DNA of 64,000 nucleotides. Source: Thereva unica (lineage: Eukaryota; Arthropoda; Insecta; Diptera; Therevidae). Of the stretch, positions 34,226-45,259 are shown one piece after another. How positions within the stretch are numbered: position 1 is the first letter of the stretch; each line of letters starts with the position of its first letter. The translations under genes were made by a program, and so were the position numbers. A model generated the notes under the pieces. The model ran no database searches. It was not told the DNA's origin and saw nothing but the letters and a program-made list of their open reading frames with translations. The DNA lies in assembly GCA_949987705.1 (NCBI GenBank), contig OX465282.1:88400070-88464069 (forward strand). The letters are read 5' to 3'.

Positions 34226-34653
34226 AACTCAAATTTAAAATGAAAGAAAAAACTTTTTTTTCCTAGAATAAAAATTCTGCGCCTCTTAAAAAAGATGGAG
34301 AAGAGTATTATATATGTATGTAAAGTCGTCATCAGGCACATTTTGAGATTTTCGTGCGTGTGGCGGGAGAGTGGATACCTGTGGCGGGAGAGTGCATCCC
34401 TCAAGCGAACAAATTTTTAGATTTTCGTGCCAGTGGCGGGAGCGTGTATCCCTGTGGCGGGAGATTACGTACTTTTGTGGCGTGCCTGTTTGTTCGCTAT
34501 GCGTGCTAGCTGTGGGCGCGTGCGTGCTAGTAAGGAAATTAACCATGAAATTATTTTTAATCGGGTCATTAACTATAACAACATAATTTTTTGCAGTGAA
34601 TGTAATAATTAAATAGATAAACGTTTTTTCCTTCTCCTGTAAAATTGCTAAAA
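34226..34653. repeat. GC-richer minisatellite and flank
   Basis: GTGGCGGGAGAGTG-like units occur near 34361, 34382, 34432 and 34453, i.e. two pairs 72 bp apart, each pair preceded by ATTTTCGTGC. No gene. The right part is the inner flank of the 9.1-kb transposon. Confidence 0.65.
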
Positions 34654-34687
34654 TGGCGCTTGTAACAATTTAACTTTCCAGTATCGA

Positions 34688-35127
34688 TGTATTTATTAAT
34701 TTGGGCGCATTTCACATCGAAATGGCTTTTTTTAAAGCAATAATTGGAAAATATATTGATGAATGCGGCATCACTGATATTTTGAGAGTGTGATATATTA
34801 GCATCAGGCTCCGTTACTGGTTTTATAACTGGCAAACATTTTAACAGATGTAAGAGACTTCATCCCTTAATTAGTGTAGTTATTCAATCTTTGCATTTCG
34901 ATAGTTTTTTAAAAATAAAAATTTACAAGTTATCGGAAATAATTATCGAAGAATTAAAGCACATTCAACAAATTCAAACGGAACCTCATACGCCTATTAC
35001 ATTAAATGAAGAACTGGAGGAATTATTATTACAGTACAATGAATATAAAGAACTAACATTAAAAGGTACGCATGGAAAGCGCACTCAGCAGCTTAGTTGC
35101 TTAGCAAAGCCTTCTGCTAGAACTTAG
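34688..35127 (+). pseudogene. Repetitive arthropod gene A, third part
   Basis: Directly outside the right TIR and TCGA of the 9.1-kb transposon the reading is VFINLGAFHIEMAFFKAII, DILASGSVTGFITGKHFNRC and KRLHPLISVVIQSLHFDSFL, with small frame changes. It then continues ELEELLLQYNEYKELTLKGT and THGKRTQ to a loss of homology near 35100. These motifs follow directly after the segment at 24983-25552 in intact relatives, as I remember them. The junction over the transposon is out of frame by one base, in line with other decay. Confidence 0.75.
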
Positions 35128-35252
35128 AAAGAAGTACGCGCTAGATGATGTGCTGAATATGTCTGCTTACTTCTACTAATTACTGCTTTGCACTGACATA
35201 TGTCAGTGCTGCTTTGATAAAAATTATTTTTTGAAGTTGAGTTCAATAAATT
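35128..35252. other. Junction between gene A and second Harbinger
   Basis: Short non-coding piece; the left terminal repeat of the Harbinger may lie here but was not identified. Confidence 0.35.
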
Positions 35253-36540
35253 ATGGAGCAAAAATTTTTATTAAGTTAAATTTGTGATTTAATTGTGGAG
35301 GACGAAGCTGTAAAAGTGATTGATGTTGCAAATGAAAAAGTGAATACAAAAATATTAGAATGGAAGGAGAGACATGCCAGAAACAAAGAATTCTTCGAAG
35401 TTACTATTCCACGTTATAGCCTAGACGATTTTAAAAATCATTTTAGAAGGTCCAGAAAGGCTTTTAATGTAAGAAATAGAAACATGTACACATACTTATG
35501 GATATTTAATTTTTTTATATTTACTTATTTTAGGAATTGTTCAATTTAACGGTACCAATGTTTAACCCACAAGGAAAAATTCCTGAAGAGAAAAAATTAT
35601 TGTTAACAATATGGATTCTATCGCATCCTGAAAGCTTCTTAGCTGCAGGTGATAGATTCGGTATATCACATAGTACATCTCACGCAACATTTTGGGACAC
35701 CGTAAAAATATTGAATTCTTTGAAACATCAGTTTATTATGTTTCCAAATTCAGTCACACAAGCTGAGATAGCATTGGTGAGAAATTACTTGATATATTCT
35801 TAATGCTTCGTCCAAAGACATTGAATATTTTTGCAGAATTTTGAAACAAAATGTTGAATACCTGGAATTGTAGTAGCAATAGATAGAACACATATTCCAA
35901 TAAAACAACCACCTGAAAATTGCAATGATTTTTATAATAGGAAGGGATTTCATTCCATAATATTACAAGGAAAACATTTTTTTCAAAATAAATAAATATA
36001 TTTACTTAGGTATTTAAAATTCAGGTGTGATGATAACTTAAAATTCATCGATATATGTATTTGTGGGTATGCCTGGAAGGATGCATAATGCACAAGTTTA
36101 TCGTAATAGCACAATATTCAAACATTTAATGAGTACCACTAGCCCGCTGTTTCCTCCCGAACGTCATTTAATAGGGGACAACGCGTATCCTAATTCACAG
36201 TTTATGCTTACCCCTTACAGGAACAACGGCCACCTCACGACTGCACAAGTTGCATTTAATTCAAAACTTAGCTCAGTACGACAAGTTATTGAGCGTACAT
36301 TTGGATTATTAAAAGGCAAATTTCGGAGGCTTAAATATTTAGAAATCCAAGATGTAGTAATGGCAAACCAAACTATTGTTGCGTGCTGTATATTGCCTAA
36401 CTTTATTTTAATAAACGACGGAAATGAACATTTTGTGGATAATAACAACGTACCACTAGATGATCACGATGATAACGAGGATGATTTTTCACAGATAATA
36501 GAGACAAATAAAAGATTGTTGTATACAAGTTTTTTTGAAT
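35253..36540 (+). pseudogene. PIF/Harbinger transposase, second family
   Basis: Candidate ATG at 35253 with an in-frame TAA at 35277, then VEDEAVKVIDVANEKVNTKI and RYSLDDFKNHFRRSRKAFN. An intron with GTAAGA donor near 35470 and TTATTTTAG acceptor near 35533 leads to ELFNLTVPMFNPQGKIPEEK. The helix-turn-helix region is FLAAGDRFGISHSTSHATFW. After frameshifts comes D1 (VAIDRTHIPIKQPPENC) with FYNRKGFHSIILQ. A decayed intron is followed by GMPGRMHNAQVYRNSTIF, D2 (HLIGDNAYPNSQFMLTPYRN) and the Glu motif (VIERTFGLLKGKFRRL), ending at 36540. A convergent Myb/SANT gene follows, the usual Harbinger two-gene set. Confidence 0.87.
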
Positions 36541-36743
36541 AAATGTTTGTTTTTTCACTAATTACCCCAAGGTAATAATATATATATTGAATTCATAAAT
36601 ATAAAAAAAATACATATAGATTAAACTATACATAAAACAAAAACAAAAAAAAACGGAACACAAATGGTATTCAAAAAAAAAAACGGAACACTAATGGTAT
36701 TCAGGAACACTTTTTGGAAAATGATTTTGATGATAAAAGGAAG

Positions 36744-37338
36744 TTAATTTTGGTTTTTTAAATATTGAATCAATTCTTGTAGTAAATGGCTTTTTTCTTT
36801 TAGTACATTTGTTATTTCATCAAGTCTAGCTACCTTCTTTTCTTCAATTTCCAGAAAGCGAGATCTGTCGTCCCGTAACCTTTTACAACGACTCGTACTC
36901 GAATACTTTTCTTGAACATTTCCGCTACTTTCAGACGTGGTTGTGTTGATTGTATTTGAGGAAGTTAATTCATCCATTGGAGTAACCTCGATGTCATGTA
37001 ATGTAGAAATGGAAGCTTCCACATTTGCAGTCTTGTCCTCCAAAAATATTTCTTCAAACTGAGTGAAGTATTCCCATTTCACACGCCCTTGTCGTGACTT
37101 CGATTTTTTTTTCTTTCAATGCAGTGAAAGTTTGTTTCATGGTGCGGAATTTTTTATCTAAAAAATCCTCTGTTATAAAGTATCCATGATTTCTAAATTC
37201 TTCCGCTATTTTGCGCCACAATTCTTTTTTCTTTTGTTTTGGATCACGAAATTTTGCTTTGCGCTTCCCGTACTCCGCAAGCAGCAATAAAATCATTTCA
37301 TGAGTCCACTTTTGTTTCTGTTCTTCATAAACTTCCAC
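36744..37338 (-). pseudogene. Myb/SANT-like DNA-binding partner of the Harbinger
   Basis: Accessory protein that Harbinger elements use for DNA binding and nuclear import of the transposase (established for the superfamily). From the ATG at 37338: EVYEEQKQKWTHEMILLLLA, EYGKRKAKFRDPKQKKKELW and RKIAEEFRNHGYFITEDFLD form a trihelix/Myb-SANT-like domain (about residues 8-85). A frameshift near 37090 leads into KWEYFTQFEEIFLEDK, a Ser/Thr-rich linker and a Lys/Glu-rich C-terminal helix (LDEITNVLKEKSHLLQELIQ). It converges on the transposase gene, with about 200 bp between the two stops. Confidence 0.8.
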
Positions 37339-37733
37339 TTCAGTATAAAATAAAAAAACTTCAGGGATCGTAACTGTTATAACTTATATCGAAAAAATCA
37401 GAAAATAATCATTATTTTGAAACTTATATGATATAAAACAACAGTAACAGTTAAATTTTTTTATTTTTAACTATTATCTTTGACTAGTATTGTTTTAAAT
37501 CTTTTAAAATTGTTATTAAAGATTTTTTTCTTTTTTTGTTCGAAATAATAATTAAAATTGACTTTTATTTTTAAAATCAAAAATAACTGTTAAAAAAGAC
37601 TTTTATTTTTTTCGGTCTTGCATAAAAGTCTTTCTAAGATTTTTATTTTTCCAGTTTTTTTCTATAAAAGTCTTTGAAGACTTTTATTTTTAAAATATAA
37701 AAATAAAAGTCTTTTGCTGAAAACAGATAAATA
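37339..37733. other. AT-rich region with AAAAGTCTTT repeats
   Basis: No gene. AAAAGTC/GACTTTT motifs recur from about 37590 to 37715, including a near-perfect palindrome ATAAAAGTCTTTGAAGACTT at about 37670. This could be the right subterminal region of the second Harbinger; no matching left end was found. Confidence 0.4.
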
Positions 37734-38440
37734 GTCCATTCAAACCGTTAAGAAAATCGAACCCTAAAGTTTTTGGGGTCGCTGATCTCAAAAAGCGGGG
37801 TCCTGCGGTCCTAAAACTTGGGCGTCACCCTTAAAAATTCAAAAACACCCCTTTTTAGGGGTTTTTCGCGATTATTTCGATAATAATGAAAACTAATGCA
37901 ATGAAATACACTTTTTTTAATATTTATTTGCGAAGGTGGTTGATTTGTACTAAATCAACGCGAACTTTATGATAAGGGGTGACCCTAAAGGGTTGAAACC
38001 ACCCCTAAATCGGCTACAAATAGAAAAAATTGTAAAAAAATTTTTCTTCAAGTATATGCTTCAAATACGATTGTGGGCGTACTGTCAGGCAAAACTAAGT
38101 TATTTTCAACCCTTAAGGGGTTAAAACTACCCCCACAATTATAAAAATCAACTTTATATAAAAAAAATTAGAAAAAATTTTTGTTTTTTGCTTTTTGCTT
38201 GAAATTTGGTTCAAAAGGTATTATCAGCCATAAATTTATTATTTTAAACCCTTAAGGGGGTGAAACTACCCCTTCATTAAAATTGTAATTGAAAAAAATT
38301 GACATTTATTGTTTTGCATTAAAATTTTATTTCCATTTTTATTCATTGAAACATTTGGAAAATTTCACTTTAAACCCTTTTTAAAGGGGTTAAACCACCC
38401 CTAAACCGAAGCAAAATAAAAAATACATGGAGAAATATTT
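37734..38440 (+). repeat. Family R, copy 3, with about 130-bp modules
   Basis: Starts GTCCATTCAAA and GTTAAGAAAATCGAACCC like copy 2, then follows the same order (GGTCGCTGATCTC, GGGGTTTTTCGCGAT, GGTGGTTGATTTGTAC). From about 37975 a module with a CCCTAAAGGGTTGAAACCACC-like core recurs near 38105, 38240 and 38370, i.e. every 130-136 bp, so the 3' part is a degenerate tandem array. The right terminal repeat is not visible. Confidence 0.75.
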
Positions 38441-38811
38441 CTTTTCGTGGAATTTTTAAATAAAGTCAAAATGCAGGATAAAAACGACAATCACACAATA
38501 ATTGGAAATATGTACCCTAATGTATTTGAGTTACTTTTGAATAATGGGGTGTTCCGTTTTTCTACAATGACATTTAGGCAGGTCAGTCTTTTGCTGAAAA
38601 CAAATAAAATAGCTATCGTAGTTCGAAAATATATAAAATAAATAACAATTGTGATATTGTGCTTAAAGGCTAGCACGTTGATCAGGCTATAGAAATTCTA
38701 ACTAAAACTATGTAAAAAATGATTTATTAGGTGGATAAATTGGTGCGGCTGATTTTATATTTTTGAATTTTTTGGATCCCTGTTTAATTTCTACTTAAAT
38801 TAGTAGTTTGG
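38441..38811. other. Non-coding spacer
   Basis: No supported gene. GTCTTTTGCTGAAAACA at 38586-38602 repeats the sequence directly left of family R copy 3 (37709-37725). Confidence 0.5.
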
Positions 38812-41010
38812 TAACCCCATTTCACTCCGTTAGGGGATGAATTTCAAAAAATCGATTCTTAGTGAATGTCCACCTCATTATAGAGATGCACTGTCAAAAT
38901 TAAAGCCCTTCGGCTCCAGCGGTTTGGGTAAACCCCATTTCACCCCCTTAGGGGATGAATTTCGAAAAATCGCTTTAATAGTGGATGTCCACGCCATTAT
39001 AGGGATGCACTGTCAAAATTTCAGCCCTATAAGCTCCAGCGGTTTGGGTAAACCCCATTTCACCCTCTTAGGGGATGAATTTCGAAAAATCGCTTTATAG
39101 TGGACGTCCACGCCATTATAGGGATGCACTGTCAAAATTTCAGCCCTATAGTTCCAGCGGTTTGGGTAAACCCCATTTCACCCCCTTAGGGGATGAATTT
39201 CGAAAAATCGCTTTAATAGTGGAAGTCCACGCCATTATAGGGATGCACTGTCAAAATTTCAACCCTATAGCTCCAGCGGTTTGGGTAAACCCCATTTCAC
39301 CCCCTTAGGGGATGAATTTCGAAAAATCGCTTTAATAGTGGATGTCCACGCCATTATAGGGATGCACTGTCAAAATTTCAGCCCTATAGCTCCAGCGGTT
39401 TGGGTAAACCCCATTTCACCCCCTTAGGGGATGAATTTCGAAAAATCGCTTTAATAGTGGATGTCCACGCCATTGTAGGGGTGCACTGTCAAAATTTCAG
39501 CCCTATAGCTCCAGCGGTTTGGGTAAACCCCATTTCACCCCCTTAGGGGATGAATTTCGAAAAATCGCTTTAATAGTGGATGTCCACGCCATTATAGGGA
39601 TGCACTGTCAAAATTTCAGCCCTATAAGCTCCAGCGGTTTGGGTAAACCCCATTTCACCCTCTTAGGGGATGAATTTCGAAAAATCGCTTTATAGTGGAC
39701 GTCCACGCCATTATAGGGATGCACTGTCAAAATTTCAGCCCTATAGCTCCAGCGGTTTGGGTAAACCCCATTTCACCCCCTTAGGGGATGAATTTCGAAA
39801 AATCGCTTTAATAGTGGATGTCCACGCCATTATAGGGATGCACTGTCAAAATTTCAACCCTATAGCTCCAGCGGTTTGGGTACACCCCATTTCACCCCCT
39901 TAGGGGATGAATTTCGAAAAATCGCTTTAATAGTGGATGTCCACGCCATTATAGGGATGCACTGTCAAAATTTCAGCCCTATAGCTCCAGCGGTTTGGGT
40001 AAACCCTATTTCACCCCCTTAGGGGATGAATTTAGAAAAATCGCTTTAATAGTGGATGTCCACGCCATTATAGGGATGCACTGTCAAAATTTCAGCCCTA
40101 TAGCTCCAGCGGTTTGGGTAAACCCTTAGGGGATGAATTTCGAAAAATCGCTTTATAGTGGATGTCCACGCCATTATAGGGATGCACTGTCAAAATTTCA
40201 GCCCTATAGCTCCAGCGGTTTGGGTAAACCCCATTTCACCCCCTTAGGGGATGAATTTCGAAAAATCGCTTTAATAGTGGATGTCCACGCCATTATAGGG
40301 GTGCACTGTCAAAATTTCAGCCCTATAGCTCCAGCGGTTTGGGTAAACCCTATTTCACCCCCTTAGGGGATGAATTTCGAAAAATCGCTTTAATAGTGGA
40401 TGTCCACGTCATTATAGGGATGCACTGTCAAAATTCAGCCCTATAAGCTCCAGCGGTTTGGGTAAACCCCATTTCACCCCCTTAGGGGATGAATTTCGAA
40501 AAATCGCTTTAATAGTGGATGTCCACGCCATTATAGGGGTGCACTGTCAAAATATCAGCCCTATAGCTCCAGCGGTTTGGGTAAACCCCATTTCACCCCC
40601 TTAGGGGATGAATTTCGAAAAATCGCTTTAATAGTGGATGTCCACGCCATTATAGGGGTGCACTGTCAAAATTTCAGCCCTATAGCTCCAGCGGTTTGGG
40701 TAAACCCCATTTCACCCCCTTAGGGGATGAATTTCGAAAAATCGCTTTAATAGTGGATGTTCACGCCATTATAGGGATGCACTGTCAAAATTTCAGCCCT
40801 ATAAGCTCCAGCGGTTTGGATAAACCCCATTTCACCCCCTTAGGGGATGAATTTCGAAAAATCGCTTTAATAGTGGATGTCCACGCCATTATAGGGCTGC
40901 ACTGTCAAAATTTCAGCCCTGTAGCTCCAACGGTTTGGATAAACCCCATTTGAGCCCCTTAGGGGATGAATTTCGAAAAATTGCTTCTAAGTGGATGTCT
41001 ACGTCATTAT
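38812..41010 (+). repeat. 119-bp satellite array, 19 monomers
   Basis: The landmark GGGGATGAATTT occurs 19 times from 38833 to 40962, with intervals of 118-120 bp except one of 107 (monomer with a deletion near 40120). Monomer parts: CCCCATTTCACCCCCTTAGG, AATCGCTTTAATAGTGGATG, CCACGCCATTATAGGGATGC, ACTGTCAAAATTTCAGCCCT and AGCTCCAGCGGTTTGGG. The outermost monomers are the most diverged. Diagnostic variants (CACCCTCTTA with TTTATAGTGGACGT, then CAACCCTATAG) recur after five monomers (about 595 bp). Open frames here are repeat artefacts. Confidence 0.96.
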
Positions 41011-41109
41011 CTGCAATGTGTCGAAAGGAATGAATAAAACAGAAAAATCTGTTTTGTCAAATAAATTAAAATCAAAAATAAATCCGACAACTCCATCTCG
41101 GATATTGAC

Positions 41110-41485
41110 ATGATTGATGGATTCTACTTTCTTTATCATTTAGGTCCTTCAATACCGGCTACATCCGAAAGATTATCCGAATTAATTTTGAAGAAAATTT
41201 GTAATTCTACAGCAGCGGAAATACATTTAATTTTTGACCGTTATTTAATACCATCCATAAAAGACTGTGAACGAAAAAGCCGCCAGTTAGAAGATTCACC
41301 ATATAGTATTGTTGGCCCGTCACAAAGGACACCAAATAATTTTTACAAAAATTTGAAAAATTACCTTTTTATGGAGGCTCTTGTTTTGATTCTGTCAGAA
41401 CACTGGGCTGAAGACACAATAGTGCATATTTTAAAAGATAAAAAAGTTTTTATTACTGTAGAAAATAAATGTTTCTCGTATATAG
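41110..41485 (+). pseudogene. Gene B (FEN/PIN-like), N-terminal part
   Basis: Reads MIDGFYFLYHLGPSIPATSE from an ATG at 41110, then RLSELILKKICNSTAAEIHL and IFDRYLIPSIKDCERKSRQL. PYSIVGPSQRTPNNFYKNLK and LILSEHWAEDTIVHILKDKK follow, ending at ITVENKCFSYI. The frame is open up to the Harbinger insertion (TATAG at 41481-41485). The IDG near the N-terminus and the FD...P..K..ER..R segment recall the first two acidic motifs of FEN1/XPG nucleases. I remember this family as multi-copy and uncharacterised in arthropods, often in the same gene as the gene A motifs. It continues at 52761. Confidence 0.65.
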
Positions 41486-42164
41486 GCCCGGTATGCTAGG
41501 CTCAAGCAATTACTTGACCTATCTTAAACCTATGTAAAAAAATTGTCAAGAAATGGCTCAGAAATATTTTCTGCTGCGATTTCTTTACCCGGTATGTATG
41601 CAGGTTCAAGAAATCACACCAGAAAAATCGTGTTTTTATAATGACGCGCAGATGTCGCTATTGATAAAATTTTAGTTTTTCTTCCAGAAATAAGTCTGCC
41701 GTGCAAAGGACAAATGACCTATATGCATTATAGGTCAAAATGGCTTTGTATGATTTTTTTGATATGAAATATTGATATTTATCCTTAAAAAAAATTTCAG
41801 ACTGATTGCCCTTTTTAACAAAAAGTTATCAAAGTAAATGCTCCCTTTATTTGCTTCGGTTTCATGTATTTTGAAAACTTTGATTGCGTTTTTCTCGAAT
41901 CGAGGTTTTTGCATATAGGTCATTTCCCCTTTGCACGGCAGAAGTGTCGAGGCACTTATTTCTTTAAGTAATTTCGACGTTTCATGGGTTTTTTTTTAAA
42001 TTGAAAGTAGAAGTTGAAGGAAGCCTTGTGCTTTAAGTAAAAGAGGCAATTTTAAAAAACAGTTTTTTAAAAAAAGATTGTAAGTATTACAGAAGTCTTT
42101 AAAATTTTTAATAAAAGGATTTATTTGGAATATATAAAACATTTACCTTTTCCAGAATAAACTA

Positions 42165-44298
42165 GTGGGATGTTGTGCCTAGAGACTAGCCACTAATTAC
42201 GCTTTTTCATGGTGTTCTTTCCGCCATCGAAAAAATCTAAGCAGTAACTAAATGGTTTTTGCAGTAATGTATTTGCATATTTTCGAACGAATTTACAAAA
42301 AAAACTTATTGTAATTGAGTTTCCCAGATCCGACGGCGCGGAAGTGAGTGCGGATTTGACACTTTGCGATTCTCAAATTCGCAGTCGCGGATTCAATTCA
42401 ATCAAAAATTCGGAGTGAAGACTCACACGCTAATGAAATACCTGATGTCGGATTATCTTAGGCGCATTTGTGGTTTCAAATCCACAGAAAATTTGTTGCG
42501 GATCACACTTTTAAAGCACGGGAAATGTCAAAGAGAGATTCGCGGTTGCAGATTTGAGAATCGCAAAGTCTCAAATCCGCACTCACTTCCTACCCACTGG
42601 ATCTGGGAATCGAGGCCAATAAATCGAAAGTGTCAAATTGAAAAAAAAAAAAAAAAAAAAAAACACATCACACATGTAAACACTATATAATTATGTAAAA
42701 CGAATCTAAACATTTTTCTATGGATTGGAGGCAAATCTAAAATCACTTTGCACAGCAGAATTAGGTGTATTATTTTACTTAAACATACATTATCGTTAAA
42801 AATTCAGCTTACCGCGCCTTTTGTATTAATTTACACTTCAATTTAACTTTATTTTTTATTTTTAAAGAAAATATTATCATGCACGCACTTCACTTTTCTT
42901 TAAATGTAGAACATCTACTGAAAAACACAGGCACCTGTTTATCCATAGCATATATGCACGTGCACGCACACAAGTACCCCCACTTCGCAATGAGACCAAC
43001 ACCAATAATTACCCGCCAAAAATATGAAAGAATTGATATATTTTAATTGCACCCCATCTATGACAAAGAATAGTAAACACCATCTATGGCAATATTACAT
43101 TACTCTTCGTTTTACCTATGATTATCAATTTCCATAAAATATACAAAATACATTTCATAAATAATAGAAAATCTGTTGTCATAAATCAGTTGTTTACTTC
43201 CTTCTAAAGTTTATACATATCTTGCATTGGAATGTACCTTTTTATGAAAGCATGAATAAATAGGTTTATTGCCACATTCCTACGAGTTAGAGTTTGGAGT
43301 AATGGGTTGGTGCTAGCTCGGGGTGCGACAGGACCCGGGTTCGATACTGGTGATGGCCGCGTACTATTTTTTTTTTTAAGTTTGATGGTTTTGGTAGTGT
43401 TTGTTAAATACTTTGTTAAGTTTTAGATTACGCAAAGTCTCACAACTTATAACCTACATAAGCCTTTAACAAAAACTTTGCAAGATTAATTATATATAGC
43501 GTTGGTCAGTGTAATACTTATGAATCTCCATGGCCAAACTAGGATACAGCATTATGACAAAATTAAATCAATGCAACGTGAAATAAAAGTTTTAGCTAAA
43601 AACGGATTTGACTTATTTAGCTTATTATAGATTGAGTTATAGCTCACAATTGAATATGTCCCAAAGGTTTTAATTAGTCGCCGCTTTGAGATTTTATCAT
43701 CAACGCAGGCTTCGTTTATTATACTAAAATAAATCATCATAACTAAAAAAGCTAAAAAAAGGTACTTAAAAAATTCATCAAGAATCGAACCCTGGTCTTT
43801 TCGCACCCCGACCTAGCGCCTTCCCATTACTCCCAACTCTAACTCGTAGGAATGTGGCAATAAACCTATTTATTCATGCTTTCATAAAAAGGTACATTCC
43901 AATGCAAGATATGTATAAACTTTAGAAGGAAGTAAACAACTGATTTATGACAACAGATTTTCTATTATTTATGAAATGTATTTTGTATATTTTATGGAAA
44001 TTGATAATCATAGGTAAAACGAAGAGTAATGTAATATTGCCATAGATGGTGTTCACTATTCTTTGTCATAGATGGGGTGCAATTAAAATATATCAATTCT
44101 CTCAAATTCTTGGCGGGCAATTTTCAGCAGCATCTCCATGAAGGATGCGTTAGTTTTTCGATTTATTTGTTTGAATATTTTCGCAATTCTTCACAATCTT
44201 CACTTAATATATTGTCATCCAGACTGAAGTGTTATTCAATAGAAAGAATACCAAGAAAAAGCGTAATTAGTGGCTAGTCTCTAGGCACAACATCCCAC
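42165..44298. mobile_element. Large inverted-repeat element, about 2.1 kb
   Basis: Ends GTGGGATGTTGTGCCTAGAG (42165) and its complement (to 44298), paired over about 40 bp. Inner arms of about 300 bp (43040-43375 and 43785-44110) are also complementary, e.g. CATCTATGACAAAGAATAGT and CCACATTCCTACGAGTTAGA. The left arm is longer because of other insertions, including a foldback at 42321-42609. Both inner arm ends carry a tRNA-like GGGTTCGAT box. Target duplication not seen. The central part (43376-43784) has no supported gene. Confidence 0.75.
42321..42609. repeat. 289-bp foldback MITE
   Basis: TTCCCAGATC at the left is complemented by GATCTGGGAA at the right. Next to them GGAAGTGAGTGCGGATTTGA and TTTGCGATTCTCAAAT pair with the complements near 42545-42590. 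Non-coding. A 22-25-base A run follows at about 42640-42664. Confidence 0.75.
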
Positions 44299-44603
44299 TT
44301 TTGTTTTGTGATTCTGAAGAGATACATACAAATTTAGTTAATAAAAACTTAAAAATATGCTTTTAAACAAAGGGCTGCAAAATTTTTTAGATATGGGGCA
44401 AATCGTTTGTAAAATTTTTGTAAAATATTGAAAATTCTGAGAAAAATCACTTCCTTATATTCATGGACTCTAAGGACGGTCTTAAATACATCGTTCGTGC
44501 AATTAAATTTATAAATTTTCATTCATTTCAGTAAGCGTTTATATGCCCGGATAAAAATTAGATATCTGCTTTTCGTTTTAAACCTACCAAATGTTTAAAA
44601 ACT
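44299..44603. other. AT-rich non-coding piece
   Basis: No recognisable gene or repeat end. Confidence 0.4.
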
Positions 44604-44746
44604 CAAGAAAATGATTTTTTTGCACTTTTAATTAAATAAATGTTTATGTTCTCCTGAGTATCATTATTAAATAATATAATTTAGTGAGAAATAGAATTAA
44701 AACATGTTACACCGAAAGTAAAAAAAAAAAAATTTTTCACCATTTT

Positions 44747-44812
44747 GCGGTCGGGGATTGAACTTGGTTCGCCTGGAACCTGACTCCAGCGCCTTACCTC
44801 TAGGCTACCGAT
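44747..44812 (-). ncRNA. tRNA-like (SINE head) sequence, copy 1
   Basis: On the minus strand it reads GGTAGCCTAGAGGTAAGGCG, a GGAGTCAGGTTCCAGGCG arm, then CAAGTTCAATCCCCGACCGC. TAGCCTAGAGG fits the pol III A box and AGTTCAATCCC the B box, with tRNA-like spacing. Folding to a full functional tRNA is doubtful, so I treat it as the 5' part of a tRNA-derived SINE. Confidence 0.6.
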
Positions 44813-45192
44813 GGACTTTATTAGAAATCCCTTTTTTGTTGTTTAAATATACTTCGGGTTGATTGTGACAAATCCACAGCGAAGTTCGATAAAATTGAAT
44901 TTTTGTTTTGGTCTACAGCACCACCTACATGACTATAAACTATAATAAAATGAACAGCATATAAAATATGCATATAAACAAATAAATACTTTATATTATT
45001 TCCGCGAAATTTCTTAATGATTTATAAAGCCGCCGAAGATCCATAAAAACTCAAGAAAATGATTTTTTTGCACTTTTAATTAAATAAATGTTTATGTTCT
45101 CCTGAGTATCATTATTAAATAATATAATTTAGTGAGAAATAGAATTAAAACATGCTACACCGGAGTAAAAAAAAAAATTTATTTCACCATTT

Positions 45193-45259
45193 TGCGGTCG
45201 GGGATTGAACTTGGTTCGCCTGGAACCTGACTCCAGCGCCTTACCTCTAGGCTACCGAT
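45193..45259 (-). ncRNA. tRNA-like (SINE head) sequence, copy 2
   Basis: Practically the same sequence as copy 1, in the second unit of the direct duplication, with the same A and B box-like motifs. Confidence 0.6.

Larger units (their letters stand above)
25553..34683 (+). mobile_element. 9.1-kb DNA transposon with 30-bp TIRs and TCGA duplication
   Basis: Both ends carry the same 30-bp inverted repeat beginning TACTGGAAAGTTAAATTGTT and ending ACAAGCGCCA (25553-25582; complement 34654-34683). TCGA is duplicated outside (25549-25552, 34684-34687). The repeat unit TTGTTACAAGCGMC recurs near the left end (about 25695, with variants near 25764) and near 31525, possible transposase sites. The element carries a decayed transposase gene (26222-31327), into which an RTE jumped. 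A Harbinger derivative (31540-32576) and a Transib (32704-34012) are further inserts. Without these three it would be about 3.7 kb. It lies inside gene A. A 4-bp duplication fits Sola-like elements among others, but I cannot place the superfamily. Confidence 0.87.

Noticed and set aside
38837..40953. Series of plus-strand open frames starting MNFEKSLYSG or similar
   Set aside because: They follow the 119-bp satellite, whose length is not a multiple of three; pure repeat artefacts.
38812..41010. CRISPR array
   Set aside because: Units are contiguous 119-bp monomers without unique spacers, in a eukaryotic transposon context.
44747..45259. Two functional tRNA genes
   Set aside because: A and B boxes are present but the sequence lies within a duplicated repeat and I could not confirm a cloverleaf; SINE-like origin is more likely.
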